A stretch of 64,000 bases of DNA from DIGJ01 sp041739345 (GTDB taxonomy: Bacteria; Bacillota; Clostridia; Lachnospirales; Lachnospiraceae): positions 1 to 64,000 of the forward strand of contig JBGSNZ010000031.1 of assembly GCA_041739345.1 (NCBI GenBank). The letters run 5' to 3'. The position numbers and the translations under genes are program-made. The notes below the pieces were generated by a model. It saw only the letters and a list, made by a program, of their open reading frames with translations. It made no database searches and had not been told where the DNA came from. Positions 52,212 through 61,589 of this stretch are shown here, piece by piece (the first letter of the stretch is position 1; every line of letters begins with the position of its first letter).

Positions 52212-53045
52212 CTAAATTTCAGTATAATGTTTATTTAACCATACTACGATTCTATCTACGACCTCCTTGTATCTTTGTCCAATAAGTAAGCCTGTGTGCG
52301 TCGTGTCCCATAAACCAGTATATTCTCCACTGAAATATTCTGCGGTAGTTTTTCCTCTTAACTCATCCGCTTCACTGTTAATCCGACTAATAACCAGACA
52401 AGGGCATGTGATTAAACGGTTATCTACATGAATTCCACCATTTTTCTTATAATTGATAAAAGAATTCCTTGCCTTTGAGGATTCCATTGACAAATATTTT
52501 TTTTGAAAAGCGATATCCTCTGCCGACTCATCTATGCTATAAAGTTCATCACGAACTGGTGCAGGTTCCACTATTTGTGTTTCGTCCAATTCTTGTGAAT
52601 CTTCATAAGGAGCTATTTGATATACCTCTTTACATATTGTTGAATCAATCAGTATCAAACCAGCTAGATTAGATTCTTCAGCTATTTTTTGGCTTAGTAT
52701 TCCGCCCAAACTAAAGCCAATTAGAATTGGTTGCTCTGCGCACTCAGCAATAATTTCTCTCATGTCTGCCATATAATCATCAAAAGATATTTTTGTCATA
52801 TCCATATTCCTGCTTTTATAATGACTTCTCAAGTTCATTACATAGCAAGTCCACCCTTCGGATACAAAATGGGAAATAAATTTGCTCCACATCCAACTGC
52901 CAGTATAAGCGCCATGTACAAAAAGTAGGGGCGGCTTTTTATTGCTTTGTTCCTTTTTATCATTTAAATATATCTCTAAGAATAAATCATTTTCCCCTAT
53001 ATATTTTTCGATATGCTTTGGTAGCGTCTTTGTATAATCAATCAT
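52212..53045 (-). CDS. Alpha/beta hydrolase under MarR control
   Basis: 277 residues, no signal peptide. PPLLFVHGAYTGSWMW (residues 38-53) is the oxyanion-loop strand, GFSLGG near 114-119 the nucleophile elbow with Ser, Asp is expected near NSEADEL and His in TTHTGL near 256. RBS GGAGGAAGG. It lies 56 bases downstream of marR on the same strand and has its own promoter-like TTGCAC (minus strand, 53092-53097) with the MarR-type palindrome in the spacer. Substrate unknown. Confidence 0.87.
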   Translation of the reverse strand: MIDYTKTLPKHIEKYIGENDLFLEIYLNDKKEQSNKKPPLLFVHGAYTGSWMWSKFISHFVSEGWTCYVMNLRSHYKSRNMDMTKISFDDYMADMREIIAECAEQPILIGFSLGGILSQKIAEESNLAGLILIDSTICKEVYQIAPYEDSQELDETQIVEPAPVRDELYSIDESAEDIAFQKKYLSMESSKARNSFINYKKNGGIHVDNRLITCPCLVISRINSEADELRGKTTAEYFSGEYTGLWDTTHTGLLIGQRYKEVVDRIVVWLNKHYTEI

Positions 53046-53073
53046 TTTTTTAACCTTCCTCCATATTAATTAA

Positions 53074-53085
53074 TTTGATATCAAA
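53074..53085 (-). promoter_or_regulatory. MarR-type operator upstream of the hydrolase
   Basis: TTTGATATCAAA, a perfect 12-base palindrome, matching the site in the marR promoter at 53535-53552. Minus-strand TTGCAC lies at 53092-53097, so the palindrome falls in a 17-base spacer. Confidence 0.75.
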
Positions 53086-53101
53086 CTATTTGTGCAAAAA
53101 A

Positions 53102-53524
53102 TTAAAGATTTGTATAAATTCGAGTTAAAATTTGGGTTAATTCCTCTTTCTCTTTTTCTGAAATGCCTTGGTAAAAAACATTTAAAATCTTTGCAGAAAT
53201 TGATTCGAATATAGGTTCTAATTCTTTTCCTTTGGCAGTTAGAGTTACATAAGTTACTCTAGTATCTTGTTCATTTCTTTCTTTTGCTACATATTCAAGC
53301 TTCACTAATTTATCGATGAGAGCCGTAACAGTAGATTTGTCTTTGCCAATTTTTTCTGCAATCTCAGCCATGGTCATTTTTTTGTTTGTATAAAGAGCAT
53401 AGATTATGTCCCCGTGAGAAGTAACAATACCCTCTACACCATTTTGAACCATCTCACTTATGATGAGTTTATTCACTTTCTCTCTAATTTTTGATATTAA
53501 TGATATTGCATCTCTAGTTTTCAT
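53102..53524 (-). CDS. MarR-family transcriptional regulator
   Basis: 140 residues. Winged helix: IIYALYTNKKMTMAEIAEKIGKDKSTVTALIDKLVKLEYVAKERNEQDTRVTYVTLTAKG (residues 41-101), with the DxR wing typical of MarR. Helices at both ends form the dimer interface. There is no ribosome binding site before the ATG; the -10 box ends six bases from it, so the message is probably leaderless. Likely represses itself and the hydrolase. Confidence 0.92.
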   Translation of the reverse strand: MKTRDAISLISKIREKVNKLIISEMVQNGVEGIVTSHGDIIYALYTNKKMTMAEIAEKIGKDKSTVTALIDKLVKLEYVAKERNEQDTRVTYVTLTAKGKELEPIFESISAKILNVFYQGISEKEKEELTQILTRIYTNL

Positions 53525-53530
53525 ATCGTT

Positions 53531-53559
53531 ATTATAGTTTTATATCAAACTAATGTCAA
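53531..53559 (-). promoter_or_regulatory. marR promoter with internal operator
   Basis: Minus strand: TTGACA (53554-53559), 17-base spacer, TATAAT (53531-53536). The spacer and flanks carry TAGTTT-TATATC-AAACTA (53535-53552), a near-perfect dyad related to 53074-53085. Confidence 0.88.
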
Positions 53560-53610
53560 TATCTTTTTGGTCTTTTTTTGTCTATCAGTTTATGGGAATT
53601 TCTTCCATCC

Positions 53611-53644
53611 TTCGACAAAGTTTCTAACTCCTGAAAGCTATAAT
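53611..53644 (+). promoter_or_regulatory. spoIIE promoter with Spo0A box
   Basis: TTCGACAAA (53611-53619) is the reverse complement of a Spo0A box (TTTGTCGAA), and TATAAT lies at 53639-53644. A 0A box in place of a good -35 element is the arrangement of Spo0A-activated sigma-A promoters such as spoIIG and spoIIE in Bacillus. Confidence 0.75.
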
Positions 53645-53676
53645 AGGCATCTGAAACGGCAGAAAGGGTGGGAGAA

Positions 53677-55968
53677 ATGAAAAAATGGAATAAAAGAATG
53701 ATAGGGGTAGATCTTCTTGCATTTATAATGGGAAGAGCTGCATTTTTTTCTATAAACCCGATAGGGATTGGATTTTTTTTGTGTGCATATGGACAAGATG
53801 GTAATAAAGGAATACTGGCAGCGGCACTACTTCTTGGTATCGCAACTTCAATGAGTGGGGTCAGTGTGGTTAAATATGGACTGGTGCTACTAACACTATC
53901 AGTCATTGAACATCTTTTTGATCGGGATCGCAAGGTAATCAGTGATCATATACGAGCGCTTATTGGAGCTGGCGTCACAACAGCACTATCCCTTACAAAA
54001 GCTTTTCTTTACCGCGATTTTCTAAGCCAGATGACCTTGGCATTTTTAGAGGGACTTTTAGTTTACCTTTCTTGCTTTCTTTTAAAAAAAGGAGTTACCT
54101 TTTTATTGTATCGTCGAAAACATGAAGTTATGAGCAATGAAGAACTGGTGAGCCTGGCTCTGATTATTGGTCTAATTGTATATAGTATTCCGAATGTGGC
54201 ATTATATTCCGTTTCCTTTCCAAAGCTAATGGCATATTTTTTTGTACTTATTGTAGGATACAAATATGGACCAGGTACCGGCGCCGTTGCTGGAGCGATT
54301 TGTGGAATCGTAATATCGTATAGTAATAGTTCGGTCACATATATAGGAATTTTGTGTATTTTGGGCATTTGTGGCGGAATGTTTCAAGAAATTGGAAAAC
54401 TGGGGGCAGGTATCGCATTTGCAACAACGGGAATATCTATGGGATACTTGTACGAACAAAGTTTATTGAAAATTTCAGGGGCAGAGTCTTTGCTGTTAGC
54501 GGTATGCCTTTTTTGGTTGGTTCCAGCAAAATTGCTTGAACCAGTATGTTGGAATAAAAAAGAGGATGGAGATTATATGAAGCAAAATCTCCAACTTATG
54601 ACGAAAAACAAATTTCGAGAATTCTCCGATTCCATGCAAAAACTGTCAAAGTCTTTTGTATCCTATACAGAAAAGAAAAGTATTCTAGGCTGTGATGATA
54701 TGAATGGAATTTTTGAGGACATATCTGGTAAATTCTGCAAAGAATGCGTATATTGTAGTCATTGCTGGGAGGATAATTATGAGATGACGTATGCATATGC
54801 ACAGGACATTTTTACCGTTGCGAAAAAAAATGGGCATCTGAAAATGCAGGATGTACCAACACATTTCCAAAAACAATGCGTCTATGCAGATGCATTTGTG
54901 AAAGAGACAAATAAAAGTTTAGAAATCGCAACCTTAAACCTAAAATGGTACAATAAGTTAATGGAAAGCAGACAAGCGGTTGCGGGTCAGCTGGATGAAA
55001 TGGCACAAATAGTAAAGGAATTTGCTTTTGATATAAGTGAGATGAAACAAGTAAAGAATTCGCTAGAAGAACAGATGATTAATAAGCTTCGAGGACACCA
55101 TGTTGAAGTAAAACACATGGTGATTATGGAAAATAAAGGCGGACGATTAGAAATACATTTACAGGCACGAGTGAAAAAGGGAAGGTGTGTGACTTCGAAA
55201 GAAGTGGCACTATTATTAGGACAAGTAGTTGGAAAGAGGATTAAACCTTCGGAGCAATTGAAAAATACAATACCCACGGAATATGAATCCTTAATGTTTT
55301 GGGAGGATACGAAGTATAAAGTTTTAACAGGAGTGGCTAGAGTTACGAAAAATGGGGAAGATATTTCTGGAGATAATTTTTCGTTCTTAGAGTTGGATTC
55401 TGGTGAAATGGTAATGACCCTATGTGATGGTATGGGATCTGGTGAAAGAGCACATGCAGAAAGTGAATCCGTAATTGATCTAATTGAGGACTTTATGGAG
55501 GCTGGATTTAAAGAGTCGTCTGCTTTGCATCTAATTAATTCACTTTATGTACTGCAGTCGGACGGACAGTCCTTCTCCACAATTGATATGGGAATTGTAA
55601 ATCTTTATGATGGAAACTGTAATTTTGTAAAAATGGGAGCTGCGGCGACTTTCCTCAAACATAAAAAATCGGTTGATACCATTATGTCTTCATCGCTACC
55701 CGCTGGTATGTTTGAACACAGTAAGATGGAAGGCAACAGACGTAAAATAAAAGATGGAGAATTTATTGTTATGGTAACAGATGGTGTGATTGATTGTTTT
55801 CCGGGAAATGAAAAGGAAGCATATATCGAATTCTTACTAGAAGGAATGACAAGTAATAATCCAAGGGAGATTGCGAATACCATTCTAAATGATGCACTTA
55901 GTTCCACCAATTGCGTAGCAACTGATGACATGACAGTAATTGTTGCAGGCATATGGGAAAAACCTTGA
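53677..55968 (+). CDS. spoIIE: Stage II sporulation protein E
   Basis: 763 residues from the ATG at 53677 (an in-frame GTG at 53668 is less likely). Residues 1-290 contain about ten membrane helices, 300-540 a cytoplasmic regulatory region with a Cys cluster (CKECVYCSHCW), and 550-763 a PP2C phosphatase domain with LCDGMGSG near 588 and MVTDGVIDCF near 702. It dephosphorylates SpoIIAA to release sigma-F in the forespore. Transcription probably depends on the 0A box upstream. Confidence 0.96.
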   Translation: MKKWNKRMIGVDLLAFIMGRAAFFSINPIGIGFFLCAYGQDGNKGILAAALLLGIATSMSGVSVVKYGLVLLTLSVIEHLFDRDRKVISDHIRALIGAGVTTALSLTKAFLYRDFLSQMTLAFLEGLLVYLSCFLLKKGVTFLLYRRKHEVMSNEELVSLALIIGLIVYSIPNVALYSVSFPKLMAYFFVLIVGYKYGPGTGAVAGAICGIVISYSNSSVTYIGILCILGICGGMFQEIGKLGAGIAFATTGISMGYLYEQSLLKISGAESLLLAVCLFWLVPAKLLEPVCWNKKEDGDYMKQNLQLMTKNKFREFSDSMQKLSKSFVSYTEKKSILGCDDMNGIFEDISGKFCKECVYCSHCWEDNYEMTYAYAQDIFTVAKKNGHLKMQDVPTHFQKQCVYADAFVKETNKSLEIATLNLKWYNKLMESRQAVAGQLDEMAQIVKEFAFDISEMKQVKNSLEEQMINKLRGHHVEVKHMVIMENKGGRLEIHLQARVKKGRCVTSKEVALLLGQVVGKRIKPSEQLKNTIPTEYESLMFWEDTKYKVLTGVARVTKNGEDISGDNFSFLELDSGEMVMTLCDGMGSGERAHAESESVIDLIEDFMEAGFKESSALHLINSLYVLQSDGQSFSTIDMGIVNLYDGNCNFVKMGAAATFLKHKKSVDTIMSSSLPAGMFEHSKMEGNRRKIKDGEFIVMVTDGVIDCFPGNEKEAYIEFLLEGMTSNNPREIANTILNDALSSTNCVATDDMTVIVAGIWEKP

Positions 55969-56033
55969 AATAATGGAATGAGGGGGGTACAATAGGAATA
56001 CATTATGGAATTCGTATCGAGAGAGGAATCATC

Positions 56034-57425
56034 ATGGAACGCAAGATTATTGCTTATGTAGAAACGCATAATATGCTAAAGATAAAAGACAAAGTTGTGA
56101 TAGGGGTTTCTGGTGGTGCAGATTCGGTTTGTCTTTTTTTTGTGCTACTAAAACTTCGTAAAATCTATGATTTGTCTTTGCATGTGGTGCATATTAATCA
56201 TCAAATTCGTGGAGAGGCAGCAGATGCTGACCAACAGTTTGTCGAAGAATTAGCCAGAAGATATGATGTACCGGTAATGGTGGTAAAAAAAGATGTAAAG
56301 TTATATGCCAGGGAATGCAAATTGACTGAAGAAGAAGCCGGTAGGAAAGTTCGCTATGAGGCATTTAAGCAAGTCTTTGAAACAGAGCATGCAACCAAAA
56401 TAGCAATTGCTCATAATATGAATGATAATGCGGAGACGATGCTGTTTCATCTAGCCCGAGGAAGTGGAATCAAAGGGCTTTGTGGAATCTTGCCTGTTAG
56501 AAATGAAATTATTCGTCCTCTTCTTTGTGTAACTCGTGATGAGATTGAAGATTATTTAAATAGTGAGGGGCAGAAATATTGTGTGGATGCATCAAACCTT
56601 TTAGATGAGTATTCAAGAAACCAAATCAGGCACCATATACTTCCTTTAATGGTAGACTTAAATGCCAAGAGCATTGAGCATATGAGTGAGACTGCCAATC
56701 TTTTAAAAGAAGCACAAAGCTATATTGAAAAGAATGTGGAAAATGCATATAAACGGATTGTCAAATATGAGAATGGGCAATACTTATTGAAAATAGATTT
56801 GCTTTTGATGGAAGATGCAATTATTCAAAAAGAACTAATTCGAACAAGTATTTTTAACTTGGTAGGAAAGCTAAAGGACATTGATAATCAACATATTGAA
56901 CGAATTCGTTTACTATGTGGTATGTCATCTGGTAAGCAGGTAAATCTACCATATGGAATTACAGGTAGTAAAGAATATGAATATGTAAAAATTGAAATTC
57001 CGTCAGAGGAAGACAAAGATTTTGAAGTTTTTATTCAAGGTGCTGGGATATATCCGATTCCTAGGATGGATCTTAGCCTTGAAATTACAATTGATAAAAC
57101 TTTTAATAAAGTTCATGAAATTCCGAAAAATGACTATACGAAATGGTTTGATTATGATAAAATATGTCAAACTATATCCTTGCGCAATCGACGAAATGGA
57201 GACTATTTCCAAGTAAACCAAGAGGGCGGAACAAAGAAATTAAAAGATTACTTTATTGATGCAAAACTGCCTCGCGATAAGAGAGGTTGTATTCCGCTAC
57301 TGGCGGATGGTGGACATATCATTTGGATACTTGGCGATAGAATAAGTGAAAGATATAAAATTACGAATACGACTCAAAGCATACTAAAAGCGAAAATAAT
57401 TGGAGGAAAGAAAAATGAATATTAA
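56034..57425 (+). CDS. tilS: tRNA(Ile)-lysidine synthetase
   Basis: 463 residues. PP-loop SGGADS near residues 26-31 binds ATP; HINHQIRGEAADADQQF near 54-70 and HNMNDNAETMLFHLARGSGIKGLCG near 125-149 are the TilS signatures. The C-terminal domain (from about 370) contains FQVNQEGGTKKLKDYFIDAKLPRDKRGCIPLL. It converts the wobble C of tRNA-Ile(CAU) to lysidine. Overlaps the start of hpt by 11 bases; tilS-hpt-ftsH order is conserved in Firmicutes. Confidence 0.96.
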   Translation: MERKIIAYVETHNMLKIKDKVVIGVSGGADSVCLFFVLLKLRKIYDLSLHVVHINHQIRGEAADADQQFVEELARRYDVPVMVVKKDVKLYARECKLTEEEAGRKVRYEAFKQVFETEHATKIAIAHNMNDNAETMLFHLARGSGIKGLCGILPVRNEIIRPLLCVTRDEIEDYLNSEGQKYCVDASNLLDEYSRNQIRHHILPLMVDLNAKSIEHMSETANLLKEAQSYIEKNVENAYKRIVKYENGQYLLKIDLLLMEDAIIQKELIRTSIFNLVGKLKDIDNQHIERIRLLCGMSSGKQVNLPYGITGSKEYEYVKIEIPSEEDKDFEVFIQGAGIYPIPRMDLSLEITIDKTFNKVHEIPKNDYTKWFDYDKICQTISLRNRRNGDYFQVNQEGGTKKLKDYFIDAKLPRDKRGCIPLLADGGHIIWILGDRISERYKITNTTQSILKAKIIGGKKNEY

Positions 57426-57930
57426 AGTTATGATTTCAGAGGAAGAGTTATGTAAACGAATAGCAGAATTAGGAGCTGAAATCAGTAAAGATTATGAAGG
57501 AAAAACGGTCCATTTAATTTGTATTTTAAAGGGCAGTGTTTTCTTTACCTGTGAATTGGCAAAACACATTGTTCCAACCGTTACAATGGACTTTATGTCT
57601 GTTTCCAGCTATGGAAATGCGCAGGAAAGTACTGGACGTGTCCGTATTGTAAAAGATTTAGATGAACATATTGAAGATAAAGATGTTTTAGTAATTGAAG
57701 ATATTATTGATTCAGGTAGGACACTTGACTATCTGTTAGACATGTTAGCGGCTAGAAAACCAAAGAGCATTAAGCTTTGTACATTATTAGATAAGCCAGA
57801 TCGTAGAGTAACCGATGTAAAAGTTGATTATACCGGATTCGCAATTCCAGACGAATTTGTCGTAGGTTATGGTTTGGATTATTCTCAGACATTAAGAAAT
57901 CTTCCATATATCGGAGTAGTGGAAGAATAA
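57415..57930 (+). CDS. hpt: Hypoxanthine phosphoribosyltransferase
   Basis: 171 residues from the ATG at 57415, eight bases after GGAGG inside the end of tilS. The PRPP-binding loop VLVIEDIIDSGRTL lies near residues 93-106, and GFAIPDEFVVGYGLDYSQTLRNLPYIGV near 141-168 is the family's C-terminal signature. Salvages hypoxanthine (and guanine) to nucleotides. FtsH follows after 13 bases. Confidence 0.96.
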   Translation: MNIKVMISEEELCKRIAELGAEISKDYEGKTVHLICILKGSVFFTCELAKHIVPTVTMDFMSVSSYGNAQESTGRVRIVKDLDEHIEDKDVLVIEDIIDSGRTLDYLLDMLAARKPKSIKLCTLLDKPDRRVTDVKVDYTGFAIPDEFVVGYGLDYSQTLRNLPYIGVVEE

Positions 57931-57943
57931 AGGAGGCATATAA

Positions 57944-59785
57944 TTGAAAAAACAGATGAGAGGATTAGGATTTTATTTCCTAATCCTAGCTATTATTGTA
58001 GCAGCGATGTATTTTTCGGGAAATACTTCTGCTACATCAGACAGCACATATAATCACATAACATTCATGGAAGATATTACGAACAATGTAGATAATATTT
58101 CAAAAATTCAAATCTTTCCAAATGAAGAAGTACCTACGGGCGAAGTAGTAGTGACATACCAAAATGGGGATAAGGTAAGCTTTTATACCCCAGATGTAAA
58201 AGAAATTCAAAATGACTTAGATGCAAAAAATATTCAAAGTGATATGAAGAACATAAGTAAGCCAAGTTGGTTACTTACCACTTTGTTACCATATGTCCTT
58301 ATCTTTCTTGCAGTTATTCTATTATTTTCATTTATGTCCAACCAAGCTGGCGGTGGTGGAAATTCAAAGGTAATGAATTTTGGTAAAAGCCGGGCCAAAA
58401 TGACGACGGATGAAAATAAAAATACTACATTTAAAAATGTAGCTGGATTGCAGGAAGAAAAAGAAGCATTGGAAGAAATCGTAGATTTTCTAAAGACGCC
58501 GAATAAATATATTAAAGTGGGTGCTAGAATACCAAAGGGTGTTCTTTTGGAAGGCCATCCAGGAACTGGTAAAACATTACTTGCAAAGGCAGTAGCTGGA
58601 GAAGCAGGAGTTCCTTTCTTTAGCATCTCTGGTTCGGATTTTGTTGAAATGTTTGTCGGTGTTGGTGCGTCTCGTGTGCGTGATTTATTTGCAGAAGCAA
58701 AGAAAAATTCACCATGTATTGTTTTTATCGATGAAATTGATGCGGTTGCCAGACGAAGAGGTACTGGACTTGGTGGAGGACACGACGAAAGAGAACAAAC
58801 CTTAAACCAATTACTTGTTGAAATGGATGGTTTTGGTGTCAATGAAGGTATTATCGTAATGGCAGCCACCAACCGCGTGGATATATTAGATCCAGCTATT
58901 TTACGGCCAGGACGTTTTGACAGAAGAGTTACAGTAGGTCATCCGGATTCAAAGGGCAGAGAAGAAATACTGCAAGTGCATGCAAAAAATAAGCCACTTG
59001 GAGAGGATGTTGATTTAAAACAAATTGCGCAGACGACAGTAGGGTTTACCGGTGCGGATTTGGAAAACTTATTAAATGAATCAGCAATTGTTGCAGCGAA
59101 GGAAGATCGTTCTTTTATCATGCAGGAAGATATTAAAAAGTCCTTTATTAAAATAGGGATTGGGCCAGAAAAGAGAAGTCGTATTGTTTCCGAAAAGGAT
59201 AAAAAAATCACGGCATATCATGAAGCAGGTCATGCAATTTTATTTCATATGCTACCAGATATTGGTCCAGTATATACCGTTTCCGTTATTCCAACCGGGC
59301 ATGGTGCAGCAGGTTATACGATGCCACTTCCAGAAAAGGATGAAATGCACTTAACAAAAGGAAAGATGCTACAAGATATTATGGCAACACTTGGTGGACG
59401 TATCGCAGAAGCTATTATCTTTGACGATATAACGACGGGAGCATCCCAGGATATTAAGCAGGCTTCCAAGCGGGCCAGAGACATGGTTACCAAATATGGT
59501 TTTTCTGATATGGTAGGAATGGTAAACTATGCGAGTGATGATGAAGTGTTTATCGGAAGAGATTTGGGTCATACAAGAAATTATAGTGAAAATGTAGCGA
59601 AAATGATTGATACAGAAGTGAAAAATATCATTGATGATTGCTATGGTAAAGCAAAACAAATTTTGACCGACAATATAGTAGTACTTCATAGTTGTGCGGA
59701 TCTTCTTATACAGAAGGATCGTATCAGTAAAGAAGAGTTTGAAGCCCTGTTTCAAAAAAACGGAGAAGAACTCACACAGTTTTAG
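57944..59785 (+). CDS. ftsH: ATP-dependent zinc metalloprotease FtsH
   Basis: 613 residues with a TTG start after AAAGGAGG. Two membrane helices (about residues 8-26 and 104-125) flank a small extracytoplasmic domain. AAA+ core: Walker A GHPGTGKT near 205 (His where most FtsH proteins have Pro), Walker B IVFIDEIDAVARRRG near 260, second region of homology with RPGRFDRRV near 312. Zinc motif HEAGH near 429. Degrades membrane and regulatory proteins. Confidence 0.97.
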   Translation: MKKQMRGLGFYFLILAIIVAAMYFSGNTSATSDSTYNHITFMEDITNNVDNISKIQIFPNEEVPTGEVVVTYQNGDKVSFYTPDVKEIQNDLDAKNIQSDMKNISKPSWLLTTLLPYVLIFLAVILLFSFMSNQAGGGGNSKVMNFGKSRAKMTTDENKNTTFKNVAGLQEEKEALEEIVDFLKTPNKYIKVGARIPKGVLLEGHPGTGKTLLAKAVAGEAGVPFFSISGSDFVEMFVGVGASRVRDLFAEAKKNSPCIVFIDEIDAVARRRGTGLGGGHDEREQTLNQLLVEMDGFGVNEGIIVMAATNRVDILDPAILRPGRFDRRVTVGHPDSKGREEILQVHAKNKPLGEDVDLKQIAQTTVGFTGADLENLLNESAIVAAKEDRSFIMQEDIKKSFIKIGIGPEKRSRIVSEKDKKITAYHEAGHAILFHMLPDIGPVYTVSVIPTGHGAAGYTMPLPEKDEMHLTKGKMLQDIMATLGGRIAEAIIFDDITTGASQDIKQASKRARDMVTKYGFSDMVGMVNYASDDEVFIGRDLGHTRNYSENVAKMIDTEVKNIIDDCYGKAKQILTDNIVVLHSCADLLIQKDRISKEEFEALFQKNGEELTQF

Positions 59786-59890
59786 CAAAAAAATAATATT
59801 TTAAATATTTTCATCGGGAAGGTAAGGGCAAAATTAACAAAAAATATTTTGTAAAATAGGAAAGTTTGTGCACACTTAATTGTATAAGGA

Positions 59891-60004
59891 TGCTATAATA
59901 ATAAACGTAAACCCCAATACATTATATAGTTTTTGCTACACCCCATAAGTAACAAAAATACCTTCTCCAAAGAGAGAGCAGCGTTCGGAAGCTGCTCTCT
60001 CTTT
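59891..60004 (+). ncRNA. Candidate small RNA with extended -10 promoter
   Basis: TGCTATAAT (59891-59899), an extended -10 element, is followed by about 100 bases with no reading frame and a strong terminator: 59969-59982 pairs perfectly with 59991-60004. It lies 100 bases after ftsH. The -35 region is poor. No known RNA family recognised. Alternatively this is only a distant ftsH terminator. Confidence 0.4.
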
Positions 60005-60159
60005 ATTTCTATTATTACAAATTTGTGGATAATATGGAAAATATATACATAAAATTACAATAAATGGTTGATTCTTACCCTATAGAGTGATAATATGAAA
60101 TCGTGGATGTGAATGTTTTGAACAAAACGATTATTATGCAAAAGTATGCTAAGGTTTGA

Positions 60160-60599
60160 TCATGTAATGCTAATAACCCATCTTATAATGAACTTATGGC
60201 ATCTGCTGGGTATATGCCATTTGCCATCAAGTAAAGGAAAAATTATTATGCATCGCAAATTTACTTCTTATGTTCTAATTATAGTAAAGTACAGAGGGAT
60301 TGCCTGACTATGGTATTAAAATTTATATAAACGGAGATACTCAAAACCAAGTTTATTTGTTTTATCAGGAAGGTACAATAAACTTTAGCGAACCAGGTAT
60401 GTTAACGGAGACATTTAACACTAATAAAGGACTGTCTGGGAGTTTGTATACAGCTTTTAATGATAACACTACTAGAATTTTTGCTACCTTTGATATAGGA
60501 CATTATGCGATTACATCTGAATTAGATAATAATTTATTTAGCGTAAGCGAAAAAGAAATTCTTTCAATGATAAAAAGTATCTATATAGTAGAATTCTAA
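60160..60599 (+). pseudogene. Remnant of a DUF4367-type protein gene
   Basis: 60160-60237 encodes NNPSYNELMASAGYMPFAIK then stop; 60248-60307 encodes MHRKFTSYVLIIVKY...A then stop; 60300-60599 encodes a continuous 98-residue C-terminal piece ending FDIGHYAITSEL...SEKEILSMIKSIYIVEF, which resembles the C-terminal DUF4367 domain. The pieces are in different frames, so the gene is broken. Translation of the last piece alone would need a TTG at 60300 without a ribosome binding site. Confidence 0.6.
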
Positions 60600-60615
60600 G
60601 ATATCATACCGTTTA

Positions 60616-60666
60616 GGGACGATTCTCAATATAACTCTTATGTTAGAATGTGGAGCGTCCTTTTTG
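60616..60666 (+). terminator. Terminator after the DUF4367 remnant
   Basis: GGACG/CGTCC and ATTCT/AGAAT stems, then TTTTTT. Confidence 0.6.
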
Positions 60667-60749
60667 CTTTTAAGAAAGATTAATATTTTATCGGAAGCGG
60701 CACTCTCTATTTTATTTGACAATTACTTTTAGCTGGGGGAATAAATGTA

Positions 60750-61049
60750 ATGAAACTATCGGATAATTCTAAAAGAGTAATTTGCATTATATGCTTAATA
60801 TTATTTTTTCTTGGTGGTGGAATGACTACAGATAATATTATTTTAAAAGACTATTTGCCAAAAGAGCTGTTCCGTTCATTAATCTTAGATGATTGTTTGA
60901 AAACGATTGCTTTCATGTTAATGCTTTCGGTGTTTGAACCCTTGAAGATTGAATACAAAAGTAAAAAATATTATTTAATGTATGTTATTGATGCTATTAT
61001 AATTATTTATTTAACTAGCACCTATGTTAAAATATTAGTTAATATTTAA
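60750..61049 (+). CDS. Small three-segment membrane protein
   Basis: 99 residues, GCTGGGGGAA ribosome binding site nine bases upstream. Predicted membrane segments near residues 9-26, 47-61 and 74-95, with a short polar loop EPLKIEYKSKKY. No recognisable family. Codon use and strong ribosome binding site suggest a real gene; no promoter was evident. It lies alone between a decayed gene and the tRNA pair. Confidence 0.6.
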   Translation: MKLSDNSKRVICIICLILFFLGGGMTTDNIILKDYLPKELFRSLILDDCLKTIAFMLMLSVFEPLKIEYKSKKYYLMYVIDAIIIIYLTSTYVKILVNI

Positions 61050-61194
61050 ACCTATATTTACTTCTTTTGGGTATATTAGAAGTATTCATTAAGAAGGCGG
61101 GCATAGTAATAGAACAGTATCTACGGCTCCGATAAAAAAAATATAATTAACAAAAACAGTGTTATAAAAGTGTTATAAAAAAACAATATTTTTC

Positions 61195-61223
61195 TTGCAC
61201 TTTACCCAAAATTATGGTATTAT
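61195..61223 (+). promoter_or_regulatory. Promoter of the tRNA-Tyr/tRNA-Leu operon
   Basis: TTGCAC (61195-61200), 17-base spacer, TATTAT (61218-61223). Confidence 0.82.
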
Positions 61224-61241
61224 AACAAAGGTCAAGAAATT

Positions 61242-61323
61242 GGATGGGTTCCCGAGTGGCCAAAGGGGGCAGACTGTAAATCTGTTAGCTGCGCTTTCGA
61301 AGGTTCGAATCCTTCTCCATCCA
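61242..61323 (+). tRNA. tRNA-Tyr (GTA)
   Basis: Acceptor GGATGGG/TCCATCC, anticodon arm GCAGA-CTGTAAA-TCTGT, long variable arm as expected for Tyr, T loop TTCGAAT, discriminator A; CCA not encoded. Confidence 0.96.
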
Positions 61324-61369
61324 TTGAAACTTTTTACAAGTTTCGCGTTCCAACTAAGTTGGTAACAAT

Positions 61370-61455
61370 GCCGGCGTGGCGGAACTGGCAGACGCACAGG
61401 ACTTAAAATCCTGCGGGACTAATCTCCCGTACCGGTTCGATTCCGGTCGCCGGCA
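61370..61455 (+). tRNA. tRNA-Leu (TAA)
   Basis: Acceptor GCCGGCG/CGCCGGC, anticodon arm CAGGA-CTTAAAA-TCCTG, long variable arm CGGGACTAATCTCCCG, T loop TTCGATT, discriminator A; CCA not encoded. Forty-six bases after tRNA-Tyr in the same transcript. Confidence 0.96.
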
Positions 61456-61463
61456 GTACATGT

Positions 61464-61505
61464 AATAAGAGAAATCTTTGTTTTCAAAGGTTTCTCTTAT
61501 TTTTT
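61464..61505 (+). terminator. tRNA operon terminator
   Basis: AATAAGAGAAA.CTTTG pairs with CAAAG.TTTCTCTTATT, T tail. Confidence 0.88.
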
Positions 61506-61589
61506 GCGTTCTATTATGGTAGTTTTATATATTTGTATCGATTTGTATCGATATTTGTATCTTGTATATGTATCTGATTATAATCCTAT

